This document shows positions 11,930-22,585 of a stretch of DNA of 64,000 nucleotides, in pieces (within the stretch, counting starts at the first letter, position 1; every line of letters starts with the position of its first letter). The DNA is from Diadophis punctatus similis (lineage: Eukaryota; Chordata; Lepidosauria; Squamata; Dipsadidae), in the NCBI GenBank assembly GCA_023053685.1, contig JALIGW010000010.1:11899419-11963418 (forward strand). Reading direction: 5' to 3'. A program made the translations under genes and the position numbers. The notes beneath the pieces are model-generated. The model made no database searches. It saw only the letters and a list, made by a program, of their open reading frames with translations, and was not told the origin of the DNA.

Positions 11930-13045
11930 ACCCTCTCACCCTTTGCCTTGGGTCAGGGGCTGGGGCCCCAGGGACACGCCATTCCCCGATGCCCCGGAGC
12001 CACCGCCCACCTTGGCCGGGTCAGGGAACGCACCATTCCCTGGCTCTGGCCTTGCCCCGATGTCAGGGTTCCAAATGGCATCCAAAACTAAATCAGAGTC
12101 CGGGGCAAAGTACAGTGAACCCTCGCTATATCGCAGTTCACCTTTCACGGTCTCGCTGCTTCACGGATTTGCATCGTGCATTGTGTTCTGCATTCTGATT
12201 GGCTAAACAGTCTCTCCACTTCTTCTGATGCAGCGGCTCAGTCAGAAGAGCAGTGAAATACACGTGAGTCACTATTTGTCCTACTGTACTTTGTATTTTT
12301 TTTCATAATCATTTTTCATTTTCTCCCGTTCTAATCCAATGACTCGGGTCGCGGTGGGGGGGTGCTGATCTCCGCAATTTGAAGCCTTCAGTTCGTATTG
12401 ATGATTAAAATTATTATTTTACAGTACAGTAGTTATTTGTAAAAAAAAGTTTATACAGTACTTTTATTTGTTAAACAAATGCTTGGGCCTGTAAAAAGGT
12501 TTTGTTCTTTGGTTTCAATGTATTATGGAGTATTTCATTGTATAATAATTGTAAAAAAAATAAAGATTACTACTTCACGGATTTCGCCTATCACGGGTTC
12601 TTTTTGGAACGTAACCTCCGCGAAAAACGAGGGTTCACTGTATTCCTCAAAGTTCCAATTTATTAGCAGAGCCATGTTGGCACATCTGGGAGAAACCCGA
12701 ATCTGAAGTCCCAGAGGTTTCTCCACCCAGTTGAAAGTTCAATCCCTTGTCCCCACACCCCCAAGTCCATCACGTTGACCAATCTTCATCTGCCAACTTG
12801 GCAGCAACTCCCATCTCCTTCCATGCAGGTGCCGAAGTGCAAAGACAAAGGATGACCTTGAATATCCAGAAGGAATTTGTTATGGCTACATGAAGACATT
12901 CCTCATGCAATGACCCCTCCCAAATTCCCATAGCAAAGAATACATTTTAAAATAGCATAAAGTGTGGCAGGCCAAAGACCCCAACTAAAATGGCTTCGCC
13001 CTCATAAGAGGCCTCTCCTCAGGAAAAGACCGTGTTCTACAAGAA
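11930..13045 (-). repeat. LTR-like flank of the Ty3/Gypsy element, interrupted by a MITE
   Basis: Lies directly beyond the end of the minus-strand integrase/chromodomain frame, where a 3' LTR is expected. Read on the minus strand, an AATAAA polyadenylation signal occurs at about 12,658-12,663. A TA-flanked MITE (12,111-12,642) splits the sequence. LTR edges were not confirmed because the second LTR is not intact in this window. Confidence 0.45.
12111..12642. mobile_element. TA-flanked MITE, Tc1/mariner-Tigger-like
   Basis: Terminal inverted repeats CAGTGAACCCTCG (from 12,113) and CGAGGGTTCACTG (to 12,640) are perfect over 13 bases, with TA on both sides (12,111-12,112 and 12,641-12,642), the target duplication of Tc1/mariner-type transposases. 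It is 528 bp with no transposase frame, so non-autonomous. Inner sequence near both ends repeats a 'TTCACGG' / 'CACGG' theme. Confidence 0.85.
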
Positions 13046-13058
13046 AAGAAAGAGGGGG

Positions 13059-13526
13059 TTAATACAGCATCCTTAACCACCCCTCCCCCCTTGGGGGACC
13101 CTTTGGTTTGTCTGGGTATTTATCATGGAATTGTTTAACTAGCTTGTCAGCTTTTACATTCCAACTTTTCACCCAAGTAGCTTCGGACAAAGGGTACCCC
13201 TTCCAATGGATTAGATATTGTAATTGACCCCTAAACATTCTGGAGTCTAAAACTTTCTTCACTTCATGGTTTGTCTGTCCCTGTATTACTACAGGGGGAG
13301 ATGATGGTTGGGTTTGTGGTCTTATGTTTGACCCAATCACCGGTTTTAATAAGCTGCAATGAAATACCGGGTGAAATTTCCCCAATATTCTAGGCAATGC
13401 AAGCTGCACAGTGACTGGCTTGATAATTTTAACTATTGGGAATGGACCCAAAAATTTTGGCCCTAGCTTTTTGCTGGGCATTCTCAATCGGATGTATTTT
13501 GTGGACAAGAAAACTTTATCCCCCAC
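13059..13526 (-). pseudogene. Ty3/Gypsy integrase C-terminus with chromodomain
   Basis: The frame encodes the GPF/Y-type module (GPKFLGPFPIVKII) followed by a chromodomain (VLDSRMFRGQLQYLIHWKGYP ... TWVKSWNV), the hallmark of chromoviral Ty3/Gypsy integrases, which direct integration toward marked chromatin. It ends with TAG/TAA-type stop at 13,059. It is continuous with the integrase core upstream on the minus strand but separated by a frame break near 13,530. Confidence 0.88.
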
Positions 13527-13547
13527 TCGGAAGGAGGGCTGGAGTGA

Positions 13548-14290
13548 TCAGTGCTTGTCTGCTTGCTTCTTATAGGCTTCTGCCACTTCAGCTAGTGCTT
13601 TCTTGATGTTCTCCCATCCTTTTTTCAGCGTCTCCATCCACTCAGTCAGGGACATCGAGGTGGGAGCCTCTGTAGGTAGCTCGGGCATGGGAACGAACTC
13701 CCTGCCACTGGTAACCTGAAAAGGAGTTAATCCAGTGCTGTTATGAACCGCATTGTTGTATGCCACTTCTGCAAAAGGCAACAGCTCTGACCAATTGGTA
13801 ATCTACATAACAACGGATGTATTGTTCCACCATCACGTTCATACATTCCGCTGCCCCATTTGTACTCAGATGGAAAGCCAAGCTGAGCCCTTGTGTGGAT
13901 CCAATTGCTCGTAGCAACTCCCTCCAGAACTTGGCAGTGAACTGCACACCTCAGTCAGAGATGACTCTTTTTGGGACGCCATGTAGGTGGTAGATGTGCT
14001 TGAAAAACAGTTTTGCTAGTTTCCTGGCCGACGGTAGACCTGAGCAAACGATGAAGTGGGTTTGCTTGGAAAACAAGTGGATAACTGTCCAAATCACTGT
14101 GTTTCCGTTGCTGTCTGGGAATTCCACAATGAAGTCCATGGCGATCTCCTCCCAGGGCTTGCTGGGGTTGGCCACTTGCTTCAGCAGTCCAGGCGGTTTT
14201 CCTGGTCGATGCTTCCTGGTCACACAGGTGACACAGCTCCTTACATAGTCCTCCACCTCAGCTTTCATCTTTGGCCACCAGAACTGCTGC
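13548..14290 (-). pseudogene. Ty3/Gypsy integrase core, broken
   Basis: Read on the minus strand from about 14,290 down: zinc-binding end (SCVTC), then the catalytic core with Asp in AMDFIVEFP, Asp in KRVISD and Glu in NGAAECMN, giving a D-D-E triad. The frame is cut by a TGA at about 13,948-13,950 immediately after ISD, where related integrases have an arginine (CGA to TGA fits CpG decay), and by a shift near 13,760. The core joins the chromodomain frame downstream. Confidence 0.85.
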
Positions 14291-15312
14291 TGGGCTAGGT
14301 GGAGAGTTTTTAGGAATCCAAAATGCCCTCCCAGTTTGGAGTTGTGGCTTCATTGGAGCACTTCCAATCTGAGGCTGGCAGGCACGTATAGTTTGGATCC
14401 CTTCCAGGCCAAACCTTCCCTCATCGTCAAGATCTCCTTGTTGTCATTGAACCAGGGATCGCCAGGCAGGGCTTCTTTCAGCGTGGCTGTTCATTTGTCC
14501 TGGCTAGGAGTGCTTGGTTGTTTGGCTTGGCCCCGGGTGAGGACTGGGGCCGCTGTTTCCCCTGGTGAGGGGGGAATGATAGAGTGAACTTCTTGCTCCC
14601 TTTGGCTGTCATATTTTGGTTTTCTCGCTAACACATCAGCCAATAAATTCTTCCCAGCTGGGGATGTGCTTCAGTTCGAATTTGAATCTCCTGAAGTATT
14701 GTGCCCAGTGTACTTGTTTTGGTGAGTTTCCTGGAGGTTTTCAATGCTTCGAGGTTCTTATGATCTGTGCACACCTCGAACGGTACTTTGCCCCCCTCTA
14801 GGAATTGCCTCCAAGTGAGAAGTGCCCAACGAACTGCATAGGCTTCTTTCTCCCATATGGCCCATCTCCTCTCGGTGGCGGTGAGCTTCTTTGAGACGTA
14901 AGTGCACGGCAGGAGCTGGCCCCGTTCATCTTTCTGCAACAGCACCGCCACTGCCACCACGTCACTGGCGTCTGACTGAATTATAAACTGCCATTCTGGG
15001 TCGGGGTGTTGCAGGATTGGCTCTTGGGCAAAGAGTCGCTTCAGCCTTTCAAATGCTTTTTGGCATTCCATTGTCCACCCAATCAGCTGGTTAGGCTTTG
15101 GCTTTGTGGGCCTGTCTTTAGCTGCTCGGTCAGTGGCAGCGCCACTTCTGCAAACACGGGGATGAACTGCCAATAGAAGTTTGCAAAGCCCAAGAAGCTT
15201 TAAAGTTGCTTGCGAGTGCTTGGGGGCTGTCAGTCTAGCACCGCTTTCACTTTTTCTGGATCCATCTCTATCCCCTCGCTACAGATGCGATATTCCCACA
15301 CCAGCCAAAGAG
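14291..15312 (-). pseudogene. Ty3/Gypsy reverse transcriptase end and RNase H, broken
   Basis: Minus strand: residues EYRICSEGIEMDPEKV (about 15,255-15,300) are the thumb-side end of a Ty3-type reverse transcriptase, followed by an RNase H-like domain at 14,628-15,173 with IIQSDASD, EKEAYAVRWAL and CTDHKNLEAL carrying the acidic residues. The catalytic YxDD block of the RT is missing because the element is inverted at about 15,297-15,320. 14,291-14,627 is the linker towards integrase and contains stops. Confidence 0.85.
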
Positions 15313-16640
15313 TTGGTGTGGGAATTCCGAAAGGCAGCAGGGAAAGTGACTCAAGCGACTCTTGGTGCACATGTTCCAGGACACCCTGAACCCAGAACTA
15401 AGAAAGTCATGTGAAATCCATGGAGTCCCGTGCCTGATCCAGGACTGGTATAACATGGCCATTGTCCTGGATCATGCGATCCGAGACCCCAAGAAAACTC
15501 TGGCCAGAAGATCGGCCAGAAGGCCTCTGGGTTGCCGATCCCAAACAAAGCAAACCGCAACCCCAAGCCCTGAAGCAATGAGAGGCGTAAAGTCCTATAG
15601 ATGCATCGGGCTTCGGAATGCTTAGCGCCAATCCCAATTCCGCAGCCAAGAGCCAGGCCAACCCTGGGGTCGGAAAAAAACCCCAAAGCCACTGGAGTGG
15701 AGCCACCTGGCCCAACAAGCGGAAGAATCCCCTCCCCCATCTGACGAGGCTGAGGCATCACCAGGAGAGTAAACACCTCTGTATTGGGATGAGGGGGGCA
15801 GTGGCGAAGATGACCCAATGGTGAGTGAAGCAGTCCGCCCTTTCCTCCTTAAGGCAAAAATCATGGTGCCAGAGACAGGGGAGGAAGAAGAGGTGGAGGC
15901 TATGATAGACACGGGCTACTCACGATGCTTAATAAGCAAATCAGTGGTAGAGAAGCTAGGGATCCGCACCAGGCTTTTGGCCAGCCCCATCTGCTTCCAA
16001 CAGGTGGACGTGTCACTGATTGGGGGGGGGCCGCCACACTCCTGACCGAACTGGTGGACTTGCAAATAGGACACCACCATGAGCTCATCCGGTTCATAGT
16101 TGCCCCCAAGATGTCAGAGGCAATCATTTTGGGGCTTGTGTGGCTAGACAAGTGGACCCCAACCATTAAATGGGAGGACAGCTACCGAAAGCTAACCATG
16201 AGTATCGGACCTTTACCCCACAAAGAGAAGCAGAGCAGCCCAAAGGAGCCAAAGCCTCTAGGGCCAGACTGTCCCCAGCCGGCAGCCCCGGCAATTGAAG
16301 CCAAACCCCCAGGCTCCCAGCAGGTACCAGTAGAATACCGAGACCTGGAAGGGGTGTTTAGCGAGGAAGACTGCAACTATCTCCCCCCTCACCAGCCGAT
16401 GGACTGTGCGATAGAGTTTGAGCTGGGAGCTACACTCCCCAAGCCAAAGATGTACTCGATGACCCCAAAGGAATTGGAGGAACTTAATTGGCATCGATGC
16501 CAATTTAGAACGAGGTTTCATCCAGCTGGCAAAGTTGAGGGTTGCAGCCCCCATGCTTTTCAAAGAAGAAGGATTGGGGGGCACAGTCCATCAGCTGGTG
16601 AGGGGAGAGATAGTTGCAGTCTTCTTCGCTAAACACCCCT
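15313..16640 (+). pseudogene. Ty3/Gypsy gag end, protease and start of RT (inverted part)
   Basis: Plus-strand counterpart of the same element type: gag C-terminal sequence (WEFRKAAGKV... about 15,318-15,600), an aspartic protease with the DTG motif in AMIDTGYSRCLI (about 15,900-15,935), its flap/second half, then GLVWLDKWTPTIKW and the start of the reverse transcriptase (DCAIEFELGATLPKPKMYSM, about 16,400-16,465). Frames change near 15,600 and 16,030. Gag-protease on one strand and RNase H-integrase on the other show an internal inversion with loss of the RT core. Confidence 0.82.
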
Positions 16641-16645
16641 TCCAG
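16345..16645. repeat. Inverted duplication inside the Gypsy remnant
   Basis: 16,345-16,409 is repeated as a near-identical reverse complement at 16,581-16,645 (CCTGGAAGGGGTGTTTAGCG against the reverse of CGCTAAACACCCCTTCCAGG). The two arms are separated by about 170 bp of RT-start sequence. This is not part of a normal Gypsy structure. Confidence 0.85.
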
Positions 16646-16649
16646 GGTG

Positions 16650-17490
16650 GCGACAGCACTGCAGCAGCTTTTTCGGCACGTTCGAGACCTCCGGTAGTTT
16701 TTGGTGGCCTCCAGCTAGCCACCGCTACCGGGAAGCGGTTGGCAAAGAGGCTACCGGGAAGCAGTTGGCAAAGTGGTTGGTGTTGTGGCTTGCCCGCGTC
16801 CCGTGCAGCTGGTCGAGGATCTGGAGGACCTAGAGCCGCCTATGGTGTGGCACTATCACCCTTTGTACCTGGCACCTGAGTCTGACAGCAATGAGGACTC
16901 AGTGCCAGAGGAGGAAGACCAGCCAGGGCCTTCTGCACCTTCTCAGCTGGTGCAGAGTGAGTCCTCAGAGGAGGAGGAGCCTCTGCTGGATGCTAGGGCT
17001 CGCAGAGCAGCTAGCAGATGGGATTGGCTTTATAGCCAGAGATCTCCTCGCAGGTAAAGCTGAGGGCTAATGGGTCACGCCCTCAGGCTATTTAGGACTG
17101 GTGCACTCAGCACTTGGTGCTGAAAGCAACACCTGTGTTCTGCGAGCACTTCAGAGTCCTTTTGCATCGGTGTTCCTGTTTTGAGTCCTGTGTTTGGAAA
17201 TAGCAGCTTCTGGAATGCTTATTTCTGGGATTCCAGCCAACTCGAGTGAGTGAGAGAAATAAGAAAGACTTAATTGGTATTTGTTTTGAACATTTGAACT
17301 TTGGCTAATAACTCACGAAGAGACGAAGGAACTTTATTCCCCGAGACTCTCTTTATGTTGTTTCTGGACTTTAAACCCCTGCGCTTTTACTAAGTATCTT
17401 CATTAGTAAAAAAGACCCCTTGGCTTTTGTAGCAAACAGTTGTGTGTGTGTTTTTCTGTGGGTTGCAGTGCTGGGACACAACAATTGGGA
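16650..17490 (+). repeat. Second LTR-retrotransposon end: acidic ORF tail plus LTR-like sequence (tentative)
   Basis: 16,850-17,057 encodes a short acidic tail (PGPSAPSQ, ESSEEEEPLLDARARRAASR) ending in TAA, compatible with the end of a Gypsy pol or a similar polyprotein. It is followed by some 430 bp of non-coding sequence ending CACAACA at about 17,477-17,484, a plausible LTR end. Two imperfect 30-bp repeats (GCTACCGGGAAGC) lie at about 16,720-16,775. No terminal duplication was confirmed. Confidence 0.4.
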
Positions 17491-17910
17491 GGTTTCTCGT
17501 AGTCACACCGAAAAAGAGAGCTGAAGGTCTGCCACCAGCCGCCACGGGAGGAAGGTAAGCCCAAAGAAAGAGGCAGTCATGGGGGAGGAAGCAGGGCTAG
17601 GGCCAGGGCCTGTGAAGGAGGGGAAATGGGGCAATGTGTGTGACTGGCAAAGGGACAGCGGGCGGCATGCAGGAGGAAGCCTTTGACAGATTAGGCCAGG
17701 CCTGGGCAGAAAATAGGTAGAAAGAAAGTTTGCAATAGCTGTAAGTTCAAATTTATTTCCTACAAGGTTCTGTGGGCGTGGCTTGGGGTCATTTGACTGA
17801 GTGGGTGTGGCCATGAGTGACGTCAAGTTGGCAATGCCCACTCAGTTACATGAACCACCACCACCAAACCACACTCACAGAACCGGTAGGGGAAAAAAAT
17901 CCATACTGGC
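17491..17910. other. Unassigned repeat-like sequence
   Basis: Purine-rich sequence followed by a GTGGGCGTGGCTTGG...GTGGGTGTGGCC segment (17,770-17,815) that resembles a common snake interspersed repeat. No coding potential is seen. Confidence 0.35.
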
Positions 17911-18598
17911 TCAGTCTTTCCCCCATGTTTACAAGGACCACACTAATTTTATGCAAGGAATCAAAGCGATCTACACATTACAAAATGCAAAAATTGTCAT
18001 AAATGGTAACTTAACTAACTAATGTGAAATTCAAAAGGGTACAAGAAAAGGATGTCCTTTGTCCCCTTTGCTGTTTATCTTGGTTCTGGAAGTCCGGAAT
18101 AGAAGTATTAGACAAGATGATAAAATAAGGGATATAAATATTAAGAAAGAAATGTATAAATTGAGGGCCTTTGCTGATGAGGTGGTTATATTTTTACATA
18201 CCCAAAAAGTACCGTATTTTTCGGAGTATAAGACGCACCTTTTTACCCCCCAAAAGAGGGTGAAAACTTGGATGTGTCTTATACACCGAATGCAGCCCCA
18301 CCCACCCAGCCACCCCCACCCTTTGGCTTCTGTCTTCCAGCAATTTACCTGCTTGCAGCAAAGAGGGAAGAGCCTGTAAAGCCAAGCAAGTCAGTAGCAG
18401 CTTCCTGACCTACAGCTGATTTGCCACGTGGGAAAATGAAAGTGAAAATAGCTGCAAAGAGGCAAATAGCTGGGAGAGACACGCAGATTTTTATTTTCTG
18501 CTGGATGCAAGGGGGTAAGTGAATAACTATAAATGTCTGTAGAATGTTCAAATTATTAGACTTATTTTTTAAAGACTGATTTATTATTGTTCTAGCCA

Positions 18599-18740
18599 GG
18601 GGTCTCCAACCTTGGCAATTTTAAGACTTGTGGACTTCAATTCTCAGAATTCCACAGCCAGCTTTGTTAGCTTTGCTGGCTGTGGAATTCTGGGAGTTGA
18701 AGTCCACAAGTCTTAAAGTTGCCAAGGTTGGAGACCTCTA
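18599..18740. mobile_element. Palindromic MITE (hAT-like ends)
   Basis: Arms at 18,601-18,662 and 18,675-18,736 are about 62-bp inverted repeats (start GGTCTCCAACCTTGG, end CCAAGGTTGGAGACC) around a 12-base loop. The left end reads CAGGGGTCTCC, typical of hAT MITEs that begin CAGGGG. A clean 8-bp target duplication was not found. Confidence 0.75.
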
Positions 18741-18881
18741 GACAACTTAACAAAATAAAGAAGCTTTTTAAAATAAATGCTTGCTCTGAAGAGGTCCAGT
18801 GCTATTTTATCTTCTTTTAAATAATAGAGAATAATGTATACTCTATTATTATTATTTAAATAATAGAGAATAATGTATACT

Positions 18882-20064
18882 AAAATTAGTGGACCAGAGG
18901 AATGCTGTCGATGTGGTTTACTTGGACTTCAGTAAGGCATTTGATAAAGTAGACCATAACCTACTTCTAGATAAAGTAGAAAAATGTGGGATGGACAGCA
19001 ACACCATCAGATGGATTCAAAACTGGCTAACCAACCGCACTCAACGTGTAGTGCTCAATGGAACTGCATCTACATGGAGGGAAGTTTGCAGTGGAGTACC
19101 CCAAGGCTCTGTTTTAGGCCCAGTACTCTTCAACATCTTTATCAATGACTTGGATGAGGGAATAGACGGGGAACTCATCAAATTTGCAGATGACACCAAA
19201 CTGGCAGGAATAGCCAACTCTCCAGAAGATAGGCTCAAGATACAGAAGGATCTTGACAGACTTGAGCATTGGGCGCTATCAAACAAAATGAAATTCAATG
19301 GTGAAAAAAGTAAGGTTCTACATTTAGGCAAGAAAAACAAAATGCACAGGTACAGTATATGAGGTACCTTGCTCAACAGTAGTAACTGTGAGAGGGATCT
19401 TGGAGTCCTAGTGGACAACCATTTAAATATGAGCCAGCAGTGTGCAGCAGCTGCCAAAAAAGCCAACACAGTTCTAGGCTGCATTAACAGAGGGATAGAA
19501 TCAAGATCACGCGAAGTGTTAATACCACTTTATAATGCCTTGGTAAGGCCACACTTGGAATACTGCATTCAGTTTTGGTCGCCACAATGTAAAAAGGATG
19601 TTGAGACTCTAGAAAGAGTGCAGAGAAGAGCAACAAAGATGATTAGGGGACTGGAGGCTAAAACATATGAAGAACGGTTGCAGGAACTGGGTATGTCTAG
19701 TTTAATGAAAAGAAGGATCAGGGGAGACATGATAGCAGTGTTCCAATATCTCAGGGGTTGCCACAAAGAAGAGGGAGTCAAACTATTCTCCAAAGCACCT
19801 GAAGGTAGAACAAGAAGTAATGGGTGGAAACTAAACAAGGAGAGAAGTAACTTAGAACTAAGGAGAAATTTCCTGACAGTTAGGACAATTAATCAGTGGA
19901 ACAGCTTGCCTCCAGAAGTTGTGAATGCTCCAACACTGGAAGTTTTTAAGAAGATGTTGGATAACCATTTGTCTGAAGTAGTGTAGGGTTTCCTGCCTAG
20001 GCAGGGGGTTGGACTAGAAGACCTCCAAGGTCCCTTCCAACTTTGTTGTTATTATTATTATTAT
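18882..20064 (+). mobile_element. CR1 LINE, 5'-truncated, with 3' end
   Basis: Encodes the C-terminal half of a CR1 ORF2: YLDFSKAFDKVDH, GVPQGSVLGPVLFNIFINDL and FADDTKLAG (RT catalytic Asp pair), then the CR1 C-terminal region (TRSNGWKLN..., [16 protein letters not shown]). The frame 18,889-19,986 is continuous except for one in-frame TGA at 19,360-19,362, at a position reading as Trp in a TGG to TGA change. The 3' UTR (CTAGAAGACCTCCAAGGTCC) ends in (ATT)n at about 20,045-20,064. The same 3' UTR occurs reversed at 34,151-34,420. Confidence 0.93.
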
Positions 20065-21470
20065 ACTTCCAGAAATTTTAATTAATTTTAACAGCTCTGT
20101 ACAAGTATAGTCTGAAATGTAACAGTGTCCTGTTTAGTATTAGAGATAAATCCTGACTTACCTTGGAGTAGATCTATTTAAATAATTGGGATGAGTTAGT
20201 GTGACTACATTTAAAAAAACTTTCTGGCATAATGTACATTTCTCCAATTCTTTGCTATTTCTATGGGTCAGGCACACATGCACAGAAATACACAGCAAAC
20301 AGTGTATATCATCTGTGCTGTTTGCTGTTTGGCAAATTGGTTGGAGGCAGAGGCCTTTTTTCCTTGTTTTCCTCCCCCAAAACTAAGGTGCGTCTTATAC
20401 TCCGGTGCATCTTATACTCTGAAAAATACGGTAATATAGAATACTTCATGAGAAAAATGAATGAGTTCGGGGCTTTCTATATAAATAAACAGAAAACAAC
20501 AATGCTGATCAAGAATATGCCTTCTCAGGATAGTGATATATTGAATAAAAATTCTGGTTTTAGGGTTGAGAAAAAGGTGAAATATTTAGGGGTTATGCTG
20601 ACAAATACAAATATAAAACTGTTTTTATAACTATGTCCCCCCTTTGGAGAGACATAAAAATAACTATGTCCCCTTTGGAGAGACATAAAACAGGATTTAC
20701 AAAGATGGGATAAATTGCCTTTAACACTATTGGGTATGATTTCTGTAATTAAGATGAATATTTTACCAAAGATGCTTTTTTATTTCAGATGTTACCAATA
20801 CTTACAACTGATAATCCTTTTAAACCATGGCAGAAGGATATTTCAAGTTCATATGGCAAGGGGAAAAAAACACAAATTAGATATAAGTAACTGCAAGATG
20901 CTAAGGAAAGAGGGGGTTTGGGTCTACCAGATATGAAATTGTATTTTGATGCATGCTGTTTGAACTGGGCAATACAATGGGTGAGTCTCCAGAATAAGAG
21001 GTTACTTGGATTAGAGGGCCATGAATTAAGGTTTGGATGGCACAGCTACTTAAAAGTAAAATTAATGTGGATTTTAATAATCATTTTTTTAGACGTGCCA
21101 TACTAAGAGTTTGAAGTAAATATAAAACAAGGCTCTCTATGAAATTACCCCTTTGGGTGTCACCACAGGAAACCTTTTTTAGAAAAGAAATGGTGGCAAA
21201 ACCAGACTGGTTGACATACGGTAAAATTTTATCTTTGAACTCTGGTGACCCAATATTAAAGACGAAGGAAGAACTTGAATCAGAGGGTTATGTTTGCCAT
21301 TGGTTTACCTATCAACAACTGAAAGAAAGGTTTAAACTGGATAAAAAATGTTATGGATTTGACTTTCATTATGTGGTAACGATGATTCATTATGTGGTAA
21401 CTTATTGCTAAGATCTATAAAATGTTATTGAAATTGAATTTGGAAAATGAATATGTAAAACATTGTATGA

Positions 21471-21845
21471 TTCAGTGGGCAAGGAACTTTGGATATAATG
21501 TGATGCTTGAACAATGGGAAAATATGTGGACGAAGGGTTCAACATTTACATTAAATTATAATCTAAAAGAAAGCAAAAAAAGGACTATGATTCATATTTT
21601 AATACAGAAAAGTTTGAAAATGGAGATAAAAATGAAACCAGAACTTTTTCTTTTGGGTTTAATGGGGGGAAAATTGGGGGGGAAATTTGGAACTTTGTTA
21701 TTATATATTTTGACCGCAGCAAGACTATTGTATGTATCCCATTGTTCAAGCATAACATTCAGTGGGCAAGGAACTTTGGATATAATGTGATGCTTGAACA
21801 ATGGGAAAATATGTGGACGAAGGGTTCAACATTTACATTAAATTA
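21471..21845 (+). repeat. Tandem duplication with inverted filler in L1 copy C
   Basis: The unit beginning TTCAGTGGGCAAGGAACTTT occurs at 21,471 and again at 21,758; the second unit is continued, past the inserted L1, at 25,460-25,637. Between the units, 21,737-21,759 is a reverse-complement copy (22 of 23 bases) of 21,498-21,520. The second unit then received the ORF1-only L1. Confidence 0.9.
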
Positions 21846-22585
21846 GAGACTTCCGGTTGGCTCCGCGCTCGGCGAAGACGCTCCCTCTTCGGCGAAGACG
21901 CTCCCTCTTCGGGGCGCCGGTCCCCGGCTCCGTTAAAGCCGCCAGAAAGCCGACAAACAGCTGACTGATGGCTGAAAACCCCCTCCCCGGGCAAAGGGGA
22001 GGGTGAAGAGCTGGCAGGCGCAGGTAGAGCCCCCCTAGTGCCCCAGGTGGAAATCCTGGGGCGCGAAGGGTGAAGGCTCCCTGGAACCTGCCTAAAGCTC
22101 CGGACCTGGGACACCTCCGCTTTAAGCGGAGCAAGACGATCGCGACCAATTCTGCTTCAGATGACAGAATCCAACGTTTTCCAAGAGAAGCAGCAGAAAA
22201 AGACAGGAGGCAAGCTGGGCATGTAACTATTTTTAACTCTACTCTGATTTCTACTTTGAAAGCTACAAGATAGCAAACGGTCTTAAAAAGGGCGTTTCCT
22301 AAAAGTGAAATTTTAAAAGAAAGCTTCCTTTTGCAGCCCTTATTATGATCTTTGACTTTGGGGGAAAAATTTTTTTTCATCATTTTTGACTTCGACTTTG
22401 GACTAAACTATAATTTTAATTTTAAAATTTAATTGGTGTTGCATTTGAAGTGAAAGTAACTTTCGTTTTGTTACTAGCTTTTTTTTCTTATGGAAACTTC
22501 TGACCCTGAGAATTGATTTTTTCTCTTTTTGTTTCCTGATTTTGGATTAAAATAACAACTTAAATTTTTGTAAAAAGTAAAAGAT

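Larger units (their letters stand above)
18210..20433. mobile_element. TA-flanked DNA transposon (copy 1) with nested CR1 and palindromic MITE
   Basis: Starts TA-CCGTATTTTTCGGAGTATAA and ends with the inverted counterpart ...CTGAAAAATACGG-TA, about 28-30 bp of terminal inverted repeat with TA on both sides. The termini match two further copies at 22,586-23,369 and 60,947-61,421. Subterminal GACGCACC / GGTGCGTC repeats the theme. The interior carries a CR1 LINE fragment (18,882-20,064) and a palindromic MITE (18,599-18,740); no transposase frame is seen, so it is non-autonomous. The superfamily is unproven; a TA target suggests Tc1/mariner-like. Confidence 0.85.

Noticed and set aside
11925..12206. 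Proline-rich open frames near 12 kb
   Set aside because: Overlap the MITE end and LTR-like DNA in several frames; no recognisable product.
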